NCBI GenBank assembly: GCA_016931225.1
Contig: JAFGFE010000019.1
Coordinates: forward strand, 61,747-125,746
Reading direction: 5' to 3'
Length of the DNA stretch: 64,000 bases
Source: Candidatus Zymogenaceae bacterium
Lineage (GTDB): Bacteria; Desulfobacterota; Zymogenia; Zymogenales; Zymogenaceae
Below are positions 1-8,408 of the stretch, one piece after another (position 1 is the first letter of the stretch; each line of letters begins with the position of its first letter). The notes beneath the pieces are model-generated. The model searched no databases. It was not told the DNA's origin and was given only the letters and a program-made list of their open reading frames with translations. A program made the translations under genes and the position numbers.

Positions 1-1
1 C

Positions 2-241
2 TTTTTCATCCTGCTGCTCAATATCATTCTCGGCCTGGGAACCCTCGCCCTGAGAGGCGCATATTTCCATATCGCCCTCATAATGGTCATTCAGGCTCTC
101 TTTATTTTTTTGTTGATTACAGTATTGGAAATTGGGGCGAAAATCAGGTACAATACCGTTCACGAGCCGGGAGACCACCACGAAAAAGGAGATGCCGGCG
201 ACGGTGAACATGACGAGCCCGAGCACACAGATGGTCCGTGA
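2..241 (+). CDS. C-terminal end of a membrane protein with an acidic, His-rich tail (partial)
   Basis: Only the last 79 residues are present; the gene begins before the window. What is visible is two hydrophobic stretches (roughly residues 1-16 and 21-43) consistent with membrane segments, followed by a hydrophilic tail of about 30 residues rich in His, Asp, Glu and Gly that ends at TGA. The tail looks able to bind metal ions or protons, but that is inference. The stop overlaps the proposed start of the DUF4911 gene (ATG at 231), so the two are probably co-transcribed. The family cannot be identified from this fragment. Confidence 0.6.
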   Translation, partial: FFILLLNIILGLGTLALRGAYFHIALIMVIQALFIFLLITVLEIGAKIRYNTVHEPGDHHEKGDAGDGEHDEPEHTDGP

Positions 242-458
242 TACTATAAACCGCTATTTCACCCTGGAGCGCTCCGGTATCGGGCCGCTGAAGTTTCTCC
301 TGGAAGCCTACGAGGGCATAGCCGTGATGCGGACACTGCCCGATACCGCATCGACCATAGAGATCATGATCGCCCCCGGCTTCGAGGAGGTCGTCGACGG
401 CATCCTTGCTGAAATTTCCTCGCAATACGATATCTCCGAGATAACCCCTCCCGAATAA
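231..458 (+). CDS. DUF4911 domain-containing small protein
   Basis: This 75-residue protein matches the pattern of the DUF4911 family as I recall it: an N-terminal RRYF-like segment, a central LKFLLEAYEG(I/L)AVMRTL block, then PGFEEVVDGIL near the C-terminus. Function is unknown; a small alpha/beta ligand-binding fold is plausible. I chose ATG 231 because family members begin shortly before the RYF motif; in-frame ATGs at 210 and 192 would add 7 or 13 residues and overlap the upstream gene more. No start has a convincing ribosome site; AAAGGAG lies directly against the ATG at 192. The AMMECR1 gene follows 27 bases downstream in the same direction, suggesting an operon. Confidence 0.7.
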   Translation: MVRDTINRYFTLERSGIGPLKFLLEAYEGIAVMRTLPDTASTIEIMIAPGFEEVVDGILAEISSQYDISEITPPE

Positions 459-485
459 AAAAATATACCCTCCGGGGAGAAGACC

Positions 486-1058
486 ATGAAACCTTTTCAC
501 CTGACCGATTCGGACAAAAAAACGCTGCTTTCCATCGCCCGGTCCTCGATGGAGGAGGCCATTGGATCGACCGGAACGGGCGCCGTCGAACATGACGAGC
601 CCACAAGCGAGACGCTCAAGGTCCGTGCCGGGGCCTTCGTTTCCCTGCACAAGAAGGGAAGGCTCAGGGGATGTATCGGGCGTTTCGAGGCCGAGGGAGC
701 GATTTCCGGCACGGTGGCGGACATGGCCGTCGCCGCGTCACAAAACGACCCCCGGTTTCCCTCGGTCACCCCGGACGAGACCGACGACATCGATATAGAG
801 ATATCGGTGCTCAGCCCCCTGCGACGCATTTCCGACGTGTCCGAAATCGAGGTGGGGACTCACGGACTGTATATCATCAGGGATATCAGGCGGGGAACGC
901 TGCTTCCCCAGGTGGCGGCGGAACGGGGATGGGACCGAGAAACGTTTCTCGGGGAGACCTGCATCAAGGCGGGTTTGAAGCGAGACGCCTGGCGGGATGA
1001 GGATACCCAGATATACGTCTACGAGGCGATCGTCTTCGGAGAGAAGCCGAAGGAGTAG
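486..1058 (+). CDS. amrA: AMMECR1-domain protein (AmmeMemoRadiSam system protein A)
   Basis: The 190-residue product carries the AMMECR1 signature: GAFVSLHKKGRLRGCIG at about residues 55-71, followed by DPRFPSV and the DIDIEISVLSP segment. The family is found in bacteria, archaea and eukaryotes. In bacteria it is often linked with a Memo-type protein and a radical SAM enzyme (the AmmeMemoRadiSam set), whose chemistry is not settled. Neither partner is visible here, so only component A is present locally. GGGGAG seven bases before ATG supports the start. A hairpin terminator follows at 1097-1132. Confidence 0.9.
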   Translation: MKPFHLTDSDKKTLLSIARSSMEEAIGSTGTGAVEHDEPTSETLKVRAGAFVSLHKKGRLRGCIGRFEAEGAISGTVADMAVAASQNDPRFPSVTPDETDDIDIEISVLSPLRRISDVSEIEVGTHGLYIIRDIRRGTLLPQVAAERGWDRETFLGETCIKAGLKRDAWRDEDTQIYVYEAIVFGEKPKE

Positions 1059-1096
1059 TTCCGCGACGGAACATCGAAACCCTGTATTCAATAAAG

Positions 1097-1132
1097 AAAC
1101 GGGCGACCTTTTCTGAATGACCGCCCGTTTTT
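1097..1132. terminator. Bidirectional rho-independent terminator
   Basis: AAACGGGCG (1097-1105) pairs with CGCCCGTTT (1122-1130) and is followed by T residues. It lies between the ends of the convergent amrA gene and the aminotransferase gene, with T-rich sequence on both strands. Confidence 0.8.
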
Positions 1133-1152
1133 CGTCTTTTTTTTGCTATCGA

Positions 1153-2352
1153 TCATGACAGCGCGGCAACCGCCTCCCCGATCCTCCGCACCCCCTCGGT
1201 TATCTCCTCCAGCGACGCCGCGTACGACAGTCTCACGCAGCGATCATCCCCGAAAGCGGATCCGGGCACCAGGGCGACCTTCACCTTTGTCAGCAGGTAC
1301 GAGGCGAAGTCCACCGATCCCTCGATAACCCCGTCCCCCGTGGAGGCGCCAAAGACCCCTGAGACATCGGGGAAGACATAAAACGCCCCCTGGGGCTTCA
1401 GGCAGGACACACCCGGAATTTCGTTCAGGCTGTCGACCATAATGGAGCGGCGCCTTTCAAACTCCCGTCGCATCTTCTCCACATCATCCTGGGGGCCGGT
1501 CAGCGCGTCGATCGCCGCCCACTGGGATATGCTGGTGGGATTGGACGTGCTCTGGCTCTGGACCTTTCCCATGGCCTTGATGAGGTCCGCGGGGCCGGCG
1601 GCATAGCCGATGCGCCAGCCGGTCATGGCGTAGGTCTTGGAGACCCCGTTGAGATATATCGTCATATCCGCCACGTCTTTGCCCAGCGACGCCACCGAGA
1701 CATGGGTGAACCCGTCGTAGACGAGCTTGTCGTATATCTCGTCGGAAATGATGTAGATATCGTTCTCGAGACAGAACCGGGCGACCCCTTCCAACTCCTT
1801 CCCGGTATAGGCGGCGCCGGTGGGATTGGAGGGTGAATTGAGCACCAGGGCCTTGGTTCGTTTCGTTACGGCCCCGGAAAGCGTATCCACCGTTACCTTG
1901 AAGCCCTCTTCCTTGGATGCGGGAATGATGACGGGCGCGGCCCCCGCCAGGGACACCATGGGCGGATACGACACCCAGTAGGGCGCCGGCACCAACACCT
2001 CGTCCCCGGGTTCGAAAAAGGCGAGCGCCAGGTTGAAAAAGGAGTGCTTGCCGCCGCAGTTTATAATGACGCTCTCGGGCGGATAATCGGCCCCGGTCTC
2101 CCTTTGTATCGTCTCGGAGACGACCTTCTTCAGCTCAATAATCCCCGATGCATCGGTGTAACCGGTTTTGCCGTCCAAAATCGCCTGGATGCCCGCCTCC
2201 TTGATATGTTCGGGCGTCTGGAAATCCGGCTCGCCGACGCCGAATCCTATCACGTCCTCACCTCTCGCCCTCATCTCCTTCGCCTGGGCGGAAATCGCCA
2301 GGGTCGGCGACGGCGCCAGCCCCAATACCCTGTCAGACAGTTTTCTCTTCAT
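1153..2352 (-). CDS. aspC: Aspartate-type pyridoxal-phosphate aminotransferase (class I)
   Basis: This 399-residue class I/II aminotransferase probably transfers the amino group between aspartate (or a similar amino acid) and 2-oxoglutarate in the cytoplasm. Family motifs are in order: FGVGEPDFQTPEHI near residue 37, the NSPSNPTGAAYT block that contacts PLP and substrate, SDEIYDKLVYD, and the Schiff-base lysine in GVSKTYAMTGWRIGY. Its ATG overlaps the coaD stop by four bases (ATGA), so it is probably translationally coupled as the last gene of the minus-strand run. The exact substrate cannot be fixed from sequence; aspB-type and prephenate-aminotransferase activities are alternatives. Confidence 0.9.
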   Translation of the reverse strand: MKRKLSDRVLGLAPSPTLAISAQAKEMRARGEDVIGFGVGEPDFQTPEHIKEAGIQAILDGKTGYTDASGIIELKKVVSETIQRETGADYPPESVIINCGGKHSFFNLALAFFEPGDEVLVPAPYWVSYPPMVSLAGAAPVIIPASKEEGFKVTVDTLSGAVTKRTKALVLNSPSNPTGAAYTGKELEGVARFCLENDIYIISDEIYDKLVYDGFTHVSVASLGKDVADMTIYLNGVSKTYAMTGWRIGYAAGPADLIKAMGKVQSQSTSNPTSISQWAAIDALTGPQDDVEKMRREFERRRSIMVDSLNEIPGVSCLKPQGAFYVFPDVSGVFGASTGDGVIEGSVDFASYLLTKVKVALVPGSAFGDDRCVRLSYAASLEEITEGVRRIGEAVAALS

Positions 2353-2861
2353 CTATTCCTCTCCCGCTCCCTATATGCATCGGGAAATTTTTCCCTGAGT
2401 TTCTTTTCCACAAACGGGGTCACCAATCCCTCCACGGAGCCGCCGGCCATGGCGGTGGCCTTGATGATGTTGGAGCTGACGTAGAGATATCGGTATCCGG
2501 TCATAAGAAAAAAAGTTTCAATATCCCGATTGAGTTTTCGATTCATCAGCGCCAGCTGAAGCTCGAACTCGAAATCACTCACCGCGCGAAGTCCCCTGAT
2601 AATTACCTTGGACTTGACCTTGTCCATATAATCCACCAGTAAACCGTCGAACGCGTCGACGATGACATGATCGTTGTATTCCTTCAGAGAATCCTTGATG
2701 ATTTCAACGCGCTCCTCCACCGAAAAGAGCGTCTGTTTGTAGGGATTGATACCGATGGCGATGATCACCCGATTGAACACCTTCAGCGCCCGCTCAGCAA
2801 GATCGATATGCCCCATGGTTATCGGGTCAAATGATCCGGGGAGTACTGCAAGACTGGACAT
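2349..2861 (-). CDS. coaD: Phosphopantetheine adenylyltransferase
   Basis: The 170-residue protein catalyses the penultimate step of coenzyme A synthesis, joining ATP and 4'-phosphopantetheine to give dephospho-CoA. The nucleotidyltransferase motif PGSFDPITMGHIDL is at residues 8-21, and the second motif appears as TGYRYLYVSSNIIKATA (canonical ISSTxVRE region). Length is close to the usual 160-170. The gene starts 35 bases inside the end of rsmD and overlaps the aminotransferase by four bases. The rsmD-coaD order is common in bacteria and supports both assignments. Confidence 0.95.
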   Translation of the reverse strand: MSSLAVLPGSFDPITMGHIDLAERALKVFNRVIIAIGINPYKQTLFSVEERVEIIKDSLKEYNDHVIVDAFDGLLVDYMDKVKSKVIIRGLRAVSDFEFELQLALMNRKLNRDIETFFLMTGYRYLYVSSNIIKATAMAGGSVEGLVTPFVEKKLREKFPDAYRERERNR

Positions 2862-3426
2862 GATTATACCTCACTTTCGCGCGATAGAATGACAGTGCTG
2901 TATCTCCATATTTTTTTTCACGTTCCTTATAAAGCGATCCGATCTCTTCATGGGGCGTCGTATCGACGGCGTGCTCCCAGATGAGGAGTCCGGTCGGTGC
3001 CAGAATCCCCCCAAGGGAGAGAGACTCGATAATGCGCCTCGTCTTGACAAAATACGAATAGGGTGGATCGAAAAAGATGATATCAAATCGTTCACCCTGC
3101 TTTTCCAACAGCTTCATCGCCCGCTTCGCCTCCAGGGCAAGGATCTTTCCCCTGTCTTCAAGGCCGAATTGCGAAAGATTCCGGGACAGCACGTCGATCA
3201 CGCTCCTATCCCGCTCGACGAATATGCATGACGCGGCCCCCCGGCTGAGGGCCTCGATGCCGACGCTCCCGGATCCGGAAAAGACATCCAGCACACAGGC
3301 GTCACATACATCATCGGCGATGATGGAAAACAGCGCCTCTTTCACCTTAGCGCCGGTGGGCCGGACCCGCTTCCCGGTGGGGACCAGAACCTTTCTGCCC
3401 TTGAGAGTACCCGCTATAATCTTCAT
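2827..3426 (-). CDS. rsmD: 16S rRNA (guanine(966)-N(2))-methyltransferase RsmD
   Basis: This 199-residue class I SAM methyltransferase modifies G966 of 16S rRNA. It starts with the typical IIAGTLKGRKV, followed by RPTGAKVKEALFSI, the SAM-binding VLDVFSGSGSVGIEALSRGA, and the catalytic FDPPY motif that marks base N-methyltransferases. Its 3' end overlaps coaD by 35 bases; hisF ends 12 bases upstream. The last residues past the domain are unremarkable. Confidence 0.93.
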   Translation of the reverse strand: MKIIAGTLKGRKVLVPTGKRVRPTGAKVKEALFSIIADDVCDACVLDVFSGSGSVGIEALSRGAASCIFVERDRSVIDVLSRNLSQFGLEDRGKILALEAKRAMKLLEKQGERFDIIFFDPPYSYFVKTRRIIESLSLGGILAPTGLLIWEHAVDTTPHEEIGSLYKEREKKYGDTALSFYRAKVRYNHVQSCSTPRII

Positions 3427-3438
3427 GGAATCTCATCG

Positions 3439-4269
3439 TCAGCCAGGCAGCCGCACCGGAATCCCCTTATCCCGGAGGTATTCCTTCGCCTCCCGGATGG
3501 TGTGTTCCCGGAAGTGAAATATAGACGCGGCAAGAGCCGCGTCGGCGCCGGTAACGCTGAATCCTTCATATATATGATCGAGGTTCCCCACCCCACCCGA
3601 GGCGATCACCGGGATCGACACCAGGTCAACAACCCGCTTCGTCAGCGCCAGGTCGTATCCCTCCCGGGTGCCGTCGAAATCCATGGCGGTCAGGAGAATC
3701 TCTCCCGCCCCCATCTCTTCCATCGTCACGACCCATTCCATGGCGTCTATCCCGGTGGACTCCCTTCCGCCGTGGGTGACCACCTCCCAGGTAAGGGCGT
3801 CGTCACCCTTCTTCCCTGCGATCCTTCGTGTGCTCTTCTTGATGTGAAGACCCCAGTCTTCCCCCCGGCGGCGCTTCGCGTCCACCGCGACCACAATGCA
3901 CTGGGAGCCAAAGCGGTTCGCCGCCTCGGCGACGAAGTGCGGATCCCTGACCGCCGCGGTATTGATGGAGACCTTGTCGGCCCCCGCCACGAGGAGATTT
4001 CTGATATCCTCCAGGGTGCGAACGCCGCCGCCCACTGTCAGGGGCATAAAAACCTGTTCGGCGGTTCGTCGGACCACATCGATGATAATATCCCGCTTGT
4101 CCGACGACGCGGTGATGTCAAGAAATGTCAGCTCGTCGGCTCCCTCCCGGTCATAGAACGACGCGTTTTCCACCGGGTCTCCGGCGTCGACGAGGTCGAT
4201 GAAATTTACCCCCTTTACAACCCGACCGTCCTTTACGTCGAGGCAGGGGATGATTCTCTTGGTGAGCAT
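3439..4269 (-). CDS. hisF: Imidazole glycerol phosphate synthase cyclase subunit HisF, with an internal insertion
   Basis: HisF pairs with HisH to form imidazole glycerol phosphate and AICAR from PRFAR. It is a (beta/alpha)8 barrel: the N-terminal half has [15 protein letters not shown] with the catalytic Asp, and the C-terminal half has STGIDAMEW with the second catalytic Asp, then [13 protein letters not shown] and VIASGGVGN. At 276 residues it is about 20 longer than usual. The extra length is a basic, hydrophilic stretch between VDAKR and WEVVTHGG, about residues 136-160. It lies in a loop before the second catalytic Asp and does not break the frame. It is 20 bases downstream of hisA. Confidence 0.94.
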   Translation of the reverse strand: MLTKRIIPCLDVKDGRVVKGVNFIDLVDAGDPVENASFYDREGADELTFLDITASSDKRDIIIDVVRRTAEQVFMPLTVGGGVRTLEDIRNLLVAGADKVSINTAAVRDPHFVAEAANRFGSQCIVVAVDAKRRRGEDWGLHIKKSTRRIAGKKGDDALTWEVVTHGGRESTGIDAMEWVVTMEEMGAGEILLTAMDFDGTREGYDLALTKRVVDLVSIPVIASGGVGNLDHIYEGFSVTGADAALAASIFHFREHTIREAKEYLRDKGIPVRLPG

Positions 4270-4289
4270 ATTCGTTCCCGTCCTCTGTT

Positions 4290-5033
4290 CTATCCGCCCG
4301 ATGCCCGTTCGGCCTGTTCGAGGGCCGCTTCAAACGTCAGCGTTCCCTCATATAAGGCCCTTCCCACGATCACCCCGGCAACACCGTCGGTGAAAAGCGA
4401 GGCGACGCGATCGATGTCGCCCGTGGTATGTATCCCCCCCGAGGCGATGACAGGAAACGGGCTCTTCTGCGCCATCGTGAGGGTGCCGTCCAGGTCCACC
4501 CCGCCCCCTACGCCGTCCCGGGAGATATCGGTGTATATGATCGCGGCGATCTTTACATCGGCATAGGATCGGGCAAGATCCACCGCGGTCACCTTCGTGG
4601 ACTCCGTCCACCCGGCGGTTTTTACCATGCCGTCTTGGGCGTCTATGCCCAGGATGACGCGGTCGGGGTATGTGATCGCCGCCTCGTGTACGAAGTCGGG
4701 ATCGGTCACTGCGGCGGTACCCACGATCACCCACCGAACTCCTGCGTCGAGATAGTCCCTGACCACGTCCAGATTCCGCACGCCGCCCCCGATCTCCACC
4801 GGGATATCGAACTCCCGGGCGATGCGGACGACGATGTCCCGGTTCGGGTTGTCTCCGCTCTTTGCCGCATCCAGATCCACCAGGTGCAGCCGGGAGGCCC
4901 CGGCGTCCACCCAGCGCCGGGCGGCGGCGAGGGGATCGGCATTGTACACCGTTTCCCGGTTGTAATCCCCCTGGGCCAGCCGGACGGCCTTGCCCCCTCT
5001 GATATCCACCGCCGGTATGATTACGAATCCCAC
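4290..5033 (-). CDS. hisA: ProFAR isomerase HisA
   Basis: The 247-residue protein is the 1-(5-phosphoribosyl)-5-[(5-phosphoribosylamino)methylideneamino]imidazole-4-carboxamide isomerase of histidine synthesis. It shows the HisA half-barrel repeats: [14 protein letters not shown] at the N-terminus, [22 protein letters not shown] and VIASGGI. The start is GTG at 5033, because the first conserved strand follows directly and a GGAGAG..GGTGA region lies upstream. It overlaps hisH by 13 bases. Confidence 0.94.
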   Translation of the reverse strand: MGFVIIPAVDIRGGKAVRLAQGDYNRETVYNADPLAAARRWVDAGASRLHLVDLDAAKSGDNPNRDIVVRIAREFDIPVEIGGGVRNLDVVRDYLDAGVRWVIVGTAAVTDPDFVHEAAITYPDRVILGIDAQDGMVKTAGWTESTKVTAVDLARSYADVKIAAIIYTDISRDGVGGGVDLDGTLTMAQKSPFPVIASGGIHTTGDIDRVASLFTDGVAGVIVGRALYEGTLTFEAALEQAERASGG

Positions 5034-5683
5034 GATGTCACCATCTCTCCAAACGATGTGAGTATCCGAAGACCCATCGCCTGACTCTTTTCCGGGTGAA
5101 ACTGGGTGGCGATGATGTTGTCCCGGCGGACTGCGCTGACGAAATCAATCCCGTAGTCCGTGATCCCCGCGGCGTCTTGCTCGTCGTCCGGCACCACGTA
5201 ATACGAATGCACGAAATAAAAATAGCTGTTATCCTCAACCGATGACAAGGGAGGCGCATCCTGCACCCACCGCACCCGGTTCCACCCCATGTGCGGGACC
5301 TTCAGCTTCCCCTCCCCCTCGAACACCCCACCTTCAAACCGCACCACCGCACCCGGGATCACTCCCAGCCCCTCGTGCCGGCCGAACTCAAAGCTCTCGG
5401 TAAACAAGAGCTGCAGCCCCAGGCAGATGCCGAGAAAGGGACGGCCGCTCCCGATGAAATCGAGCACAGGCGACACCAGTCCCGAGCCGTCGAGATTTTT
5501 CATGCAGTCGGCGAAGGCCCCTACCCCCGGCAGCACCATGCCGGAAGCGTCTCCGATCACCGCCGGGTCCGAGGTAACAATCGCGACAAGCCCCACATGC
5601 TCCAGGGCCTTGCTGACGCTCCTGAGATTCCCCATGCCGTAGTCAACCACCGCGATCGTGTTATTATTTCCCGTAGAACTCAC
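5021..5683 (-). CDS. hisH: Imidazole glycerol phosphate synthase glutaminase subunit HisH
   Basis: This 220-residue class I glutamine amidotransferase supplies ammonia to HisF. It has VVDYGMGNLRSV at the N-terminus, the nucleophile Cys in FLGICLGLQLLF, and the catalytic His-x-Glu in TQFHPEKSQ. The start is GTG at 5683 with GAGGTG just upstream; it overlaps the preceding aminotransferase gene by 20 bases. The adjacency of HisH/HisF to WbpE/WbpD-like genes recalls O-antigen loci that use HisH/HisF paralogues, but hisA between them argues for true histidine synthesis. Confidence 0.93.
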   Translation of the reverse strand: MSSTGNNNTIAVVDYGMGNLRSVSKALEHVGLVAIVTSDPAVIGDASGMVLPGVGAFADCMKNLDGSGLVSPVLDFIGSGRPFLGICLGLQLLFTESFEFGRHEGLGVIPGAVVRFEGGVFEGEGKLKVPHMGWNRVRWVQDAPPLSSVEDNSYFYFVHSYYVVPDDEQDAAGITDYGIDFVSAVRRDNIIATQFHPEKSQAMGLRILTSFGEMVTSWDS

Positions 5684-6830
5684 CGATCACCTCAACAATG
5701 TAACGCTGCATGTCGTCAGTCAGCTCGGGGTAGATGGGAAGGGCCAGGGTTTCATTCGCCGCCGCTTCCGAGACCGGCAGGTCCCCCGCCCTGTGGCCGA
5801 GGTCCGCGTAGCACTCCTGCAGGTGCAGCGGCACCGGGTAGTATATCTCCGTACCGATGTCGTTATCGCCCAGAAAAGTCCGGAGGTCGTCCCGCCTCTC
5901 CACCCGGATGACGAACTGGTTGTAGATGTGCCGTCTGTCGGCCAACTCCAGGGGTGTCGTTATCGGGCCGTCCGGTTTCAGAAGACCCGTATCACGAAAC
6001 AATTTCCGGTAGAGATCGGCGTTCTTCTTTCTCTCTCCGCTCCACTCGTCCAGATATTTCAGCTTCACCCGCAGCACCGCCGCCTGTATGGCGTCCAGCC
6101 GGCTGTTCAGGCCCACGTACGCGTGGTAATACTTCGGCTCGCTCCCGTGGTTTCTGAGCATGATGACCTTTTCCCGAATGGCATCGGAAGATGTGGTGAT
6201 CATCCCTCCGTCCCCGAATGCGCCGAGGTTTTTCGAGGGAAAGAACGAAAAACACCCCACATCCCCCATCGAGCCGGCCCGCCTCCCCTTGTATTCGGCA
6301 CCGATGGCCTGGGCGGCGTCCTCCACCACGAGAAGATCGTATTTCTCGGCCAGTGCGCATATCGGGTCCATGTCCGCCATTTGTCCGTAGAGGTGCACCG
6401 GCATCACCGCCTTCACCCGAAGGCCGTCGGTGGTCACATACCCACTCCCCTTTTTAGTAAGACCTTCGAGAAACTTCTCGAGAAGAGAGGGGTCCATGTT
6501 GTACGAATCGGACTTGATATCCACAAAGAGGGGCACGGCGCCGAGACGGGTGATGGATCCGGCGGTGGAAAAGAAGGTGTACGGCGTGGTCACCACGGCG
6601 TCACCGGGGCCTATATCCAGGGCCATCAGGGCGAGGAGTATCGCATCACTCCCCGACGCCACACCAACACCCCAATCGGCGCCGGTGTAATCGGCGATTT
6701 CCTTTTCCAGCTGGGCCACCTCCGGGCCCAGAATAAAATACTGGGAATCCAGCACGCGATCGACGGCGCTCCGGATCTCCCCTTCAATCTTGACAAACTG
6801 GCTCTTCAAATCAAGCAGGGGGACTTTCAT
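5664..6830 (-). CDS. DegT/DnrJ/EryC1/StrS aminotransferase (WbpE-like nucleotide-sugar aminotransferase)
   Basis: This 388-residue PLP enzyme most likely aminates a 3-keto nucleotide sugar such as UDP-GlcNAc-3-keto-uronate. Evidence is VPLLDLKSQF at the start, LGPEVAQLEKEIADYTGA, VVEDAAQAIGAEYKG, and the PLP lysine K200 in SFFPSKNLGAFGDGG. The next gene encodes a WbpD-like N-acetyltransferase, which in Pseudomonas acts directly after WbpE in making UDP-2,3-diacetamido uronic acid. I chose ATG 6830 (AGGTG upstream) rather than a GTG two codons earlier. No matching WbpA/WbpB dehydrogenases are in the window. The exact sugar is inferred. Confidence 0.85.
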   Translation of the reverse strand: MKVPLLDLKSQFVKIEGEIRSAVDRVLDSQYFILGPEVAQLEKEIADYTGADWGVGVASGSDAILLALMALDIGPGDAVVTTPYTFFSTAGSITRLGAVPLFVDIKSDSYNMDPSLLEKFLEGLTKKGSGYVTTDGLRVKAVMPVHLYGQMADMDPICALAEKYDLLVVEDAAQAIGAEYKGRRAGSMGDVGCFSFFPSKNLGAFGDGGMITTSSDAIREKVIMLRNHGSEPKYYHAYVGLNSRLDAIQAAVLRVKLKYLDEWSGERKKNADLYRKLFRDTGLLKPDGPITTPLELADRRHIYNQFVIRVERRDDLRTFLGDNDIGTEIYYPVPLHLQECYADLGHRAGDLPVSEAAANETLALPIYPELTDDMQRYIVEVIGEFYGK

Positions 6831-6836
6831 GGACAC

Positions 6837-7436
6837 CTAATCCTCTCTTTCTCTCATCCGGGTAACCCGGTCCTTCTCCCTGAAATAACGCCTGGCGCAG
6901 GCGACACAGGCGCCCTGTCCCGTGGTCTCGTTGAAGACGATCGCCTCCCCGCATTCGCACCGCCAGCCCATGAGCTTCGCGCGTGTGCCCATCATTAGGG
7001 CATAGGGGGGAACATCTCCGGTGACCACCGCCCCGGCGGCGATAAAACACCCCTCCCCCAAGGTTCCGCCGCAGACCACCGTGGCGTTGGCGCCGATGGT
7101 GGCGCCTCGTTTCACGAGTGTGGAGACATAGTGGTCCCTTCGGGGAAAGGCGCTCCTGGGTATTTTGATATTGGTAAACACCGCCGACGGCCCCACGAAG
7201 ACATAATCCTCGATCGTCACGCCCTCATAGACCGAGACGTTGTTTTGTATCTTCACTCCATTCCCGATGACCACGCCGGGGGCGATATAGACGTTCTGGC
7301 CGATATTGCAGTTTTCACCTATTGAGACCCGCTCCCTGATGTGCGTAAAATGCCAGATGCTGGTTCCGTCGCCTATATCGGCGTCGTCATGAACATAAGC
7401 GGACTCGTGCACGAAGTACGGTCTTTTTTCGCTCAT
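6837..7436 (-). CDS. WbpD-like nucleotide-sugar N-acetyltransferase (left-handed beta-helix)
   Basis: The 199-residue protein is a hexapeptide-repeat acetyltransferase. The repeats run from about residue 15 to 125 (IGDGTSIWHFTHI, IGENCNIGQNVYI, KIQNNVSVYEGV, GATIGANATVVCGGTLGEGCFIAAGAVV). SVYEGVTIEDYVFVGPSAVFTN and the following PR..F.RRD region strongly resemble WbpD, which acetylates the 3-amino group of UDP-GlcNAc3NA. A C-terminal extension has CECGEAI and CVACARRYF, two Cys pairs that could bind zinc. ATG 7436 is preceded by AAGGAG. The gene ends six bases before the WbpE-like start, so the two are surely co-transcribed. Confidence 0.85.
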   Translation of the reverse strand: MSEKRPYFVHESAYVHDDADIGDGTSIWHFTHIRERVSIGENCNIGQNVYIAPGVVIGNGVKIQNNVSVYEGVTIEDYVFVGPSAVFTNIKIPRSAFPRRDHYVSTLVKRGATIGANATVVCGGTLGEGCFIAAGAVVTGDVPPYALMMGTRAKLMGWRCECGEAIVFNETTGQGACVACARRYFREKDRVTRMRERED

Positions 7437-7476
7437 GAGGCCGGGAACTCCTTGTTTCTCTGGATGCAAACGGCGA

Positions 7477-8328
7477 TCAGTTTTTCCTTCCCCGGAAAAT
7501 CGCGGGAACACCCAGAGCGATCCAGAACCCGATGATCAAATACCGGATGGCATCGAAGAGGTCCGTCTCCGGAAAGAGCTTCTTGAGCCCTATCCTGAGG
7601 GCGAATACCACCGCCAGGCCGACCAGCACTTTCAGTATCTGGTACCACCAGACCGATCGGGGATCAAAATTGACGAGTTTCTCCTCCAGGAGATACCCAA
7701 TCGTCATACCGACGAACACCCCAACGATCTGTCCGGCGGGGTGTATGAGAAACAGGCCAACCCCCACGACGATCACCAGAACGATCAGGCCCCACATATT
7801 CAAAAACGACCGGGAGTGATCCACCTTGGCGTCGTAGAGGAAATAGACCCCCAAAATCACCGCGCCGATGAGCCAGCCCCCCACCACGTCGATGGGCCAG
7901 TGCACACCGAGGTAGAGGCGTGAAATACCCACCGCGACCATGAGGAACAGGGCGAGGACCCAGAACCAGGTCTTTTTCAGCTCCCAGGCGACAACACCCC
8001 AAAAGGTGGTACTCCCCTGAGCATGGCCGCTGGGAAATGAGTACCCGCCGCCGGACTTGCCGTAGAGCACCCTGACCTGTGATGGGTCCGGCCGCTCGGT
8101 GGCGAATATATCCTTGAGAAGACTATTGAGGTACACCGAGGCAAGAAACACAATGGCCAGCCGAATGCCGAATTTTTTGTCGACGCACCAGTAGATGATC
8201 GGCAACACGGCGATATAGAAATCCTCGTTCCCTAAAAACGTCACCGCAATAAAAAACCAGTCCAGTACCGGATTGGCGATGGTCTGGATGGCACGGATGA
8301 TATCCGGACTCGAGAGATATTCCAGCAT
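7477..8328 (-). CDS. PAP2-family membrane phosphatase
   Basis: The 283-residue protein is an integral membrane phosphatase of the type 2 phosphatidic acid phosphatase family. The three-part active site is present: KDIFATERPDP (KX6RP), GGGYSFPSGHAQGS (PSGH) and SRLYLGVHWPIDVVGG (SRX5HX3D). Several hydrophobic segments flank these, extending to the C-terminus, giving about eight membrane spans. The substrate is likely a lipid phosphate such as undecaprenyl pyrophosphate or phosphatidylglycerol phosphate, acting at the outer face of the inner membrane. ATG 8328 follows GGGGGGAG; a TTG five codons upstream is less likely. Confidence 0.9.
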   Translation of the reverse strand: MLEYLSSPDIIRAIQTIANPVLDWFFIAVTFLGNEDFYIAVLPIIYWCVDKKFGIRLAIVFLASVYLNSLLKDIFATERPDPSQVRVLYGKSGGGYSFPSGHAQGSTTFWGVVAWELKKTWFWVLALFLMVAVGISRLYLGVHWPIDVVGGWLIGAVILGVYFLYDAKVDHSRSFLNMWGLIVLVIVVGVGLFLIHPAGQIVGVFVGMTIGYLLEEKLVNFDPRSVWWYQILKVLVGLAVVFALRIGLKKLFPETDLFDAIRYLIIGFWIALGVPAIFRGRKN

Positions 8329-8358
8329 GGTTCTCCCCCCCAATACAATAAAATGACA

Positions 8359-8389
8359 ATTATATACTAAATTTTTGTTCGTGGTGCAA
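8359..8389 (-). promoter_or_regulatory. Possible sigma70 promoter for the PAP2 gene
   Basis: On the minus strand a perfect TATAAT (8359-8364) lies 19 bases after TTGCAC (8384-8389). The spacing is long and the -35 is imperfect, so transcription may also read through from the TonB-like gene. Confidence 0.4.
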
Positions 8390-8408
8390 TATAATTCGTG
8401 AGGAGCCG

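Noticed and set aside
5658..6998. Open frame of 446 codons on the plus strand
   Set aside because: Antisense shadow of the WbpE-like aminotransferase gene; no motifs.
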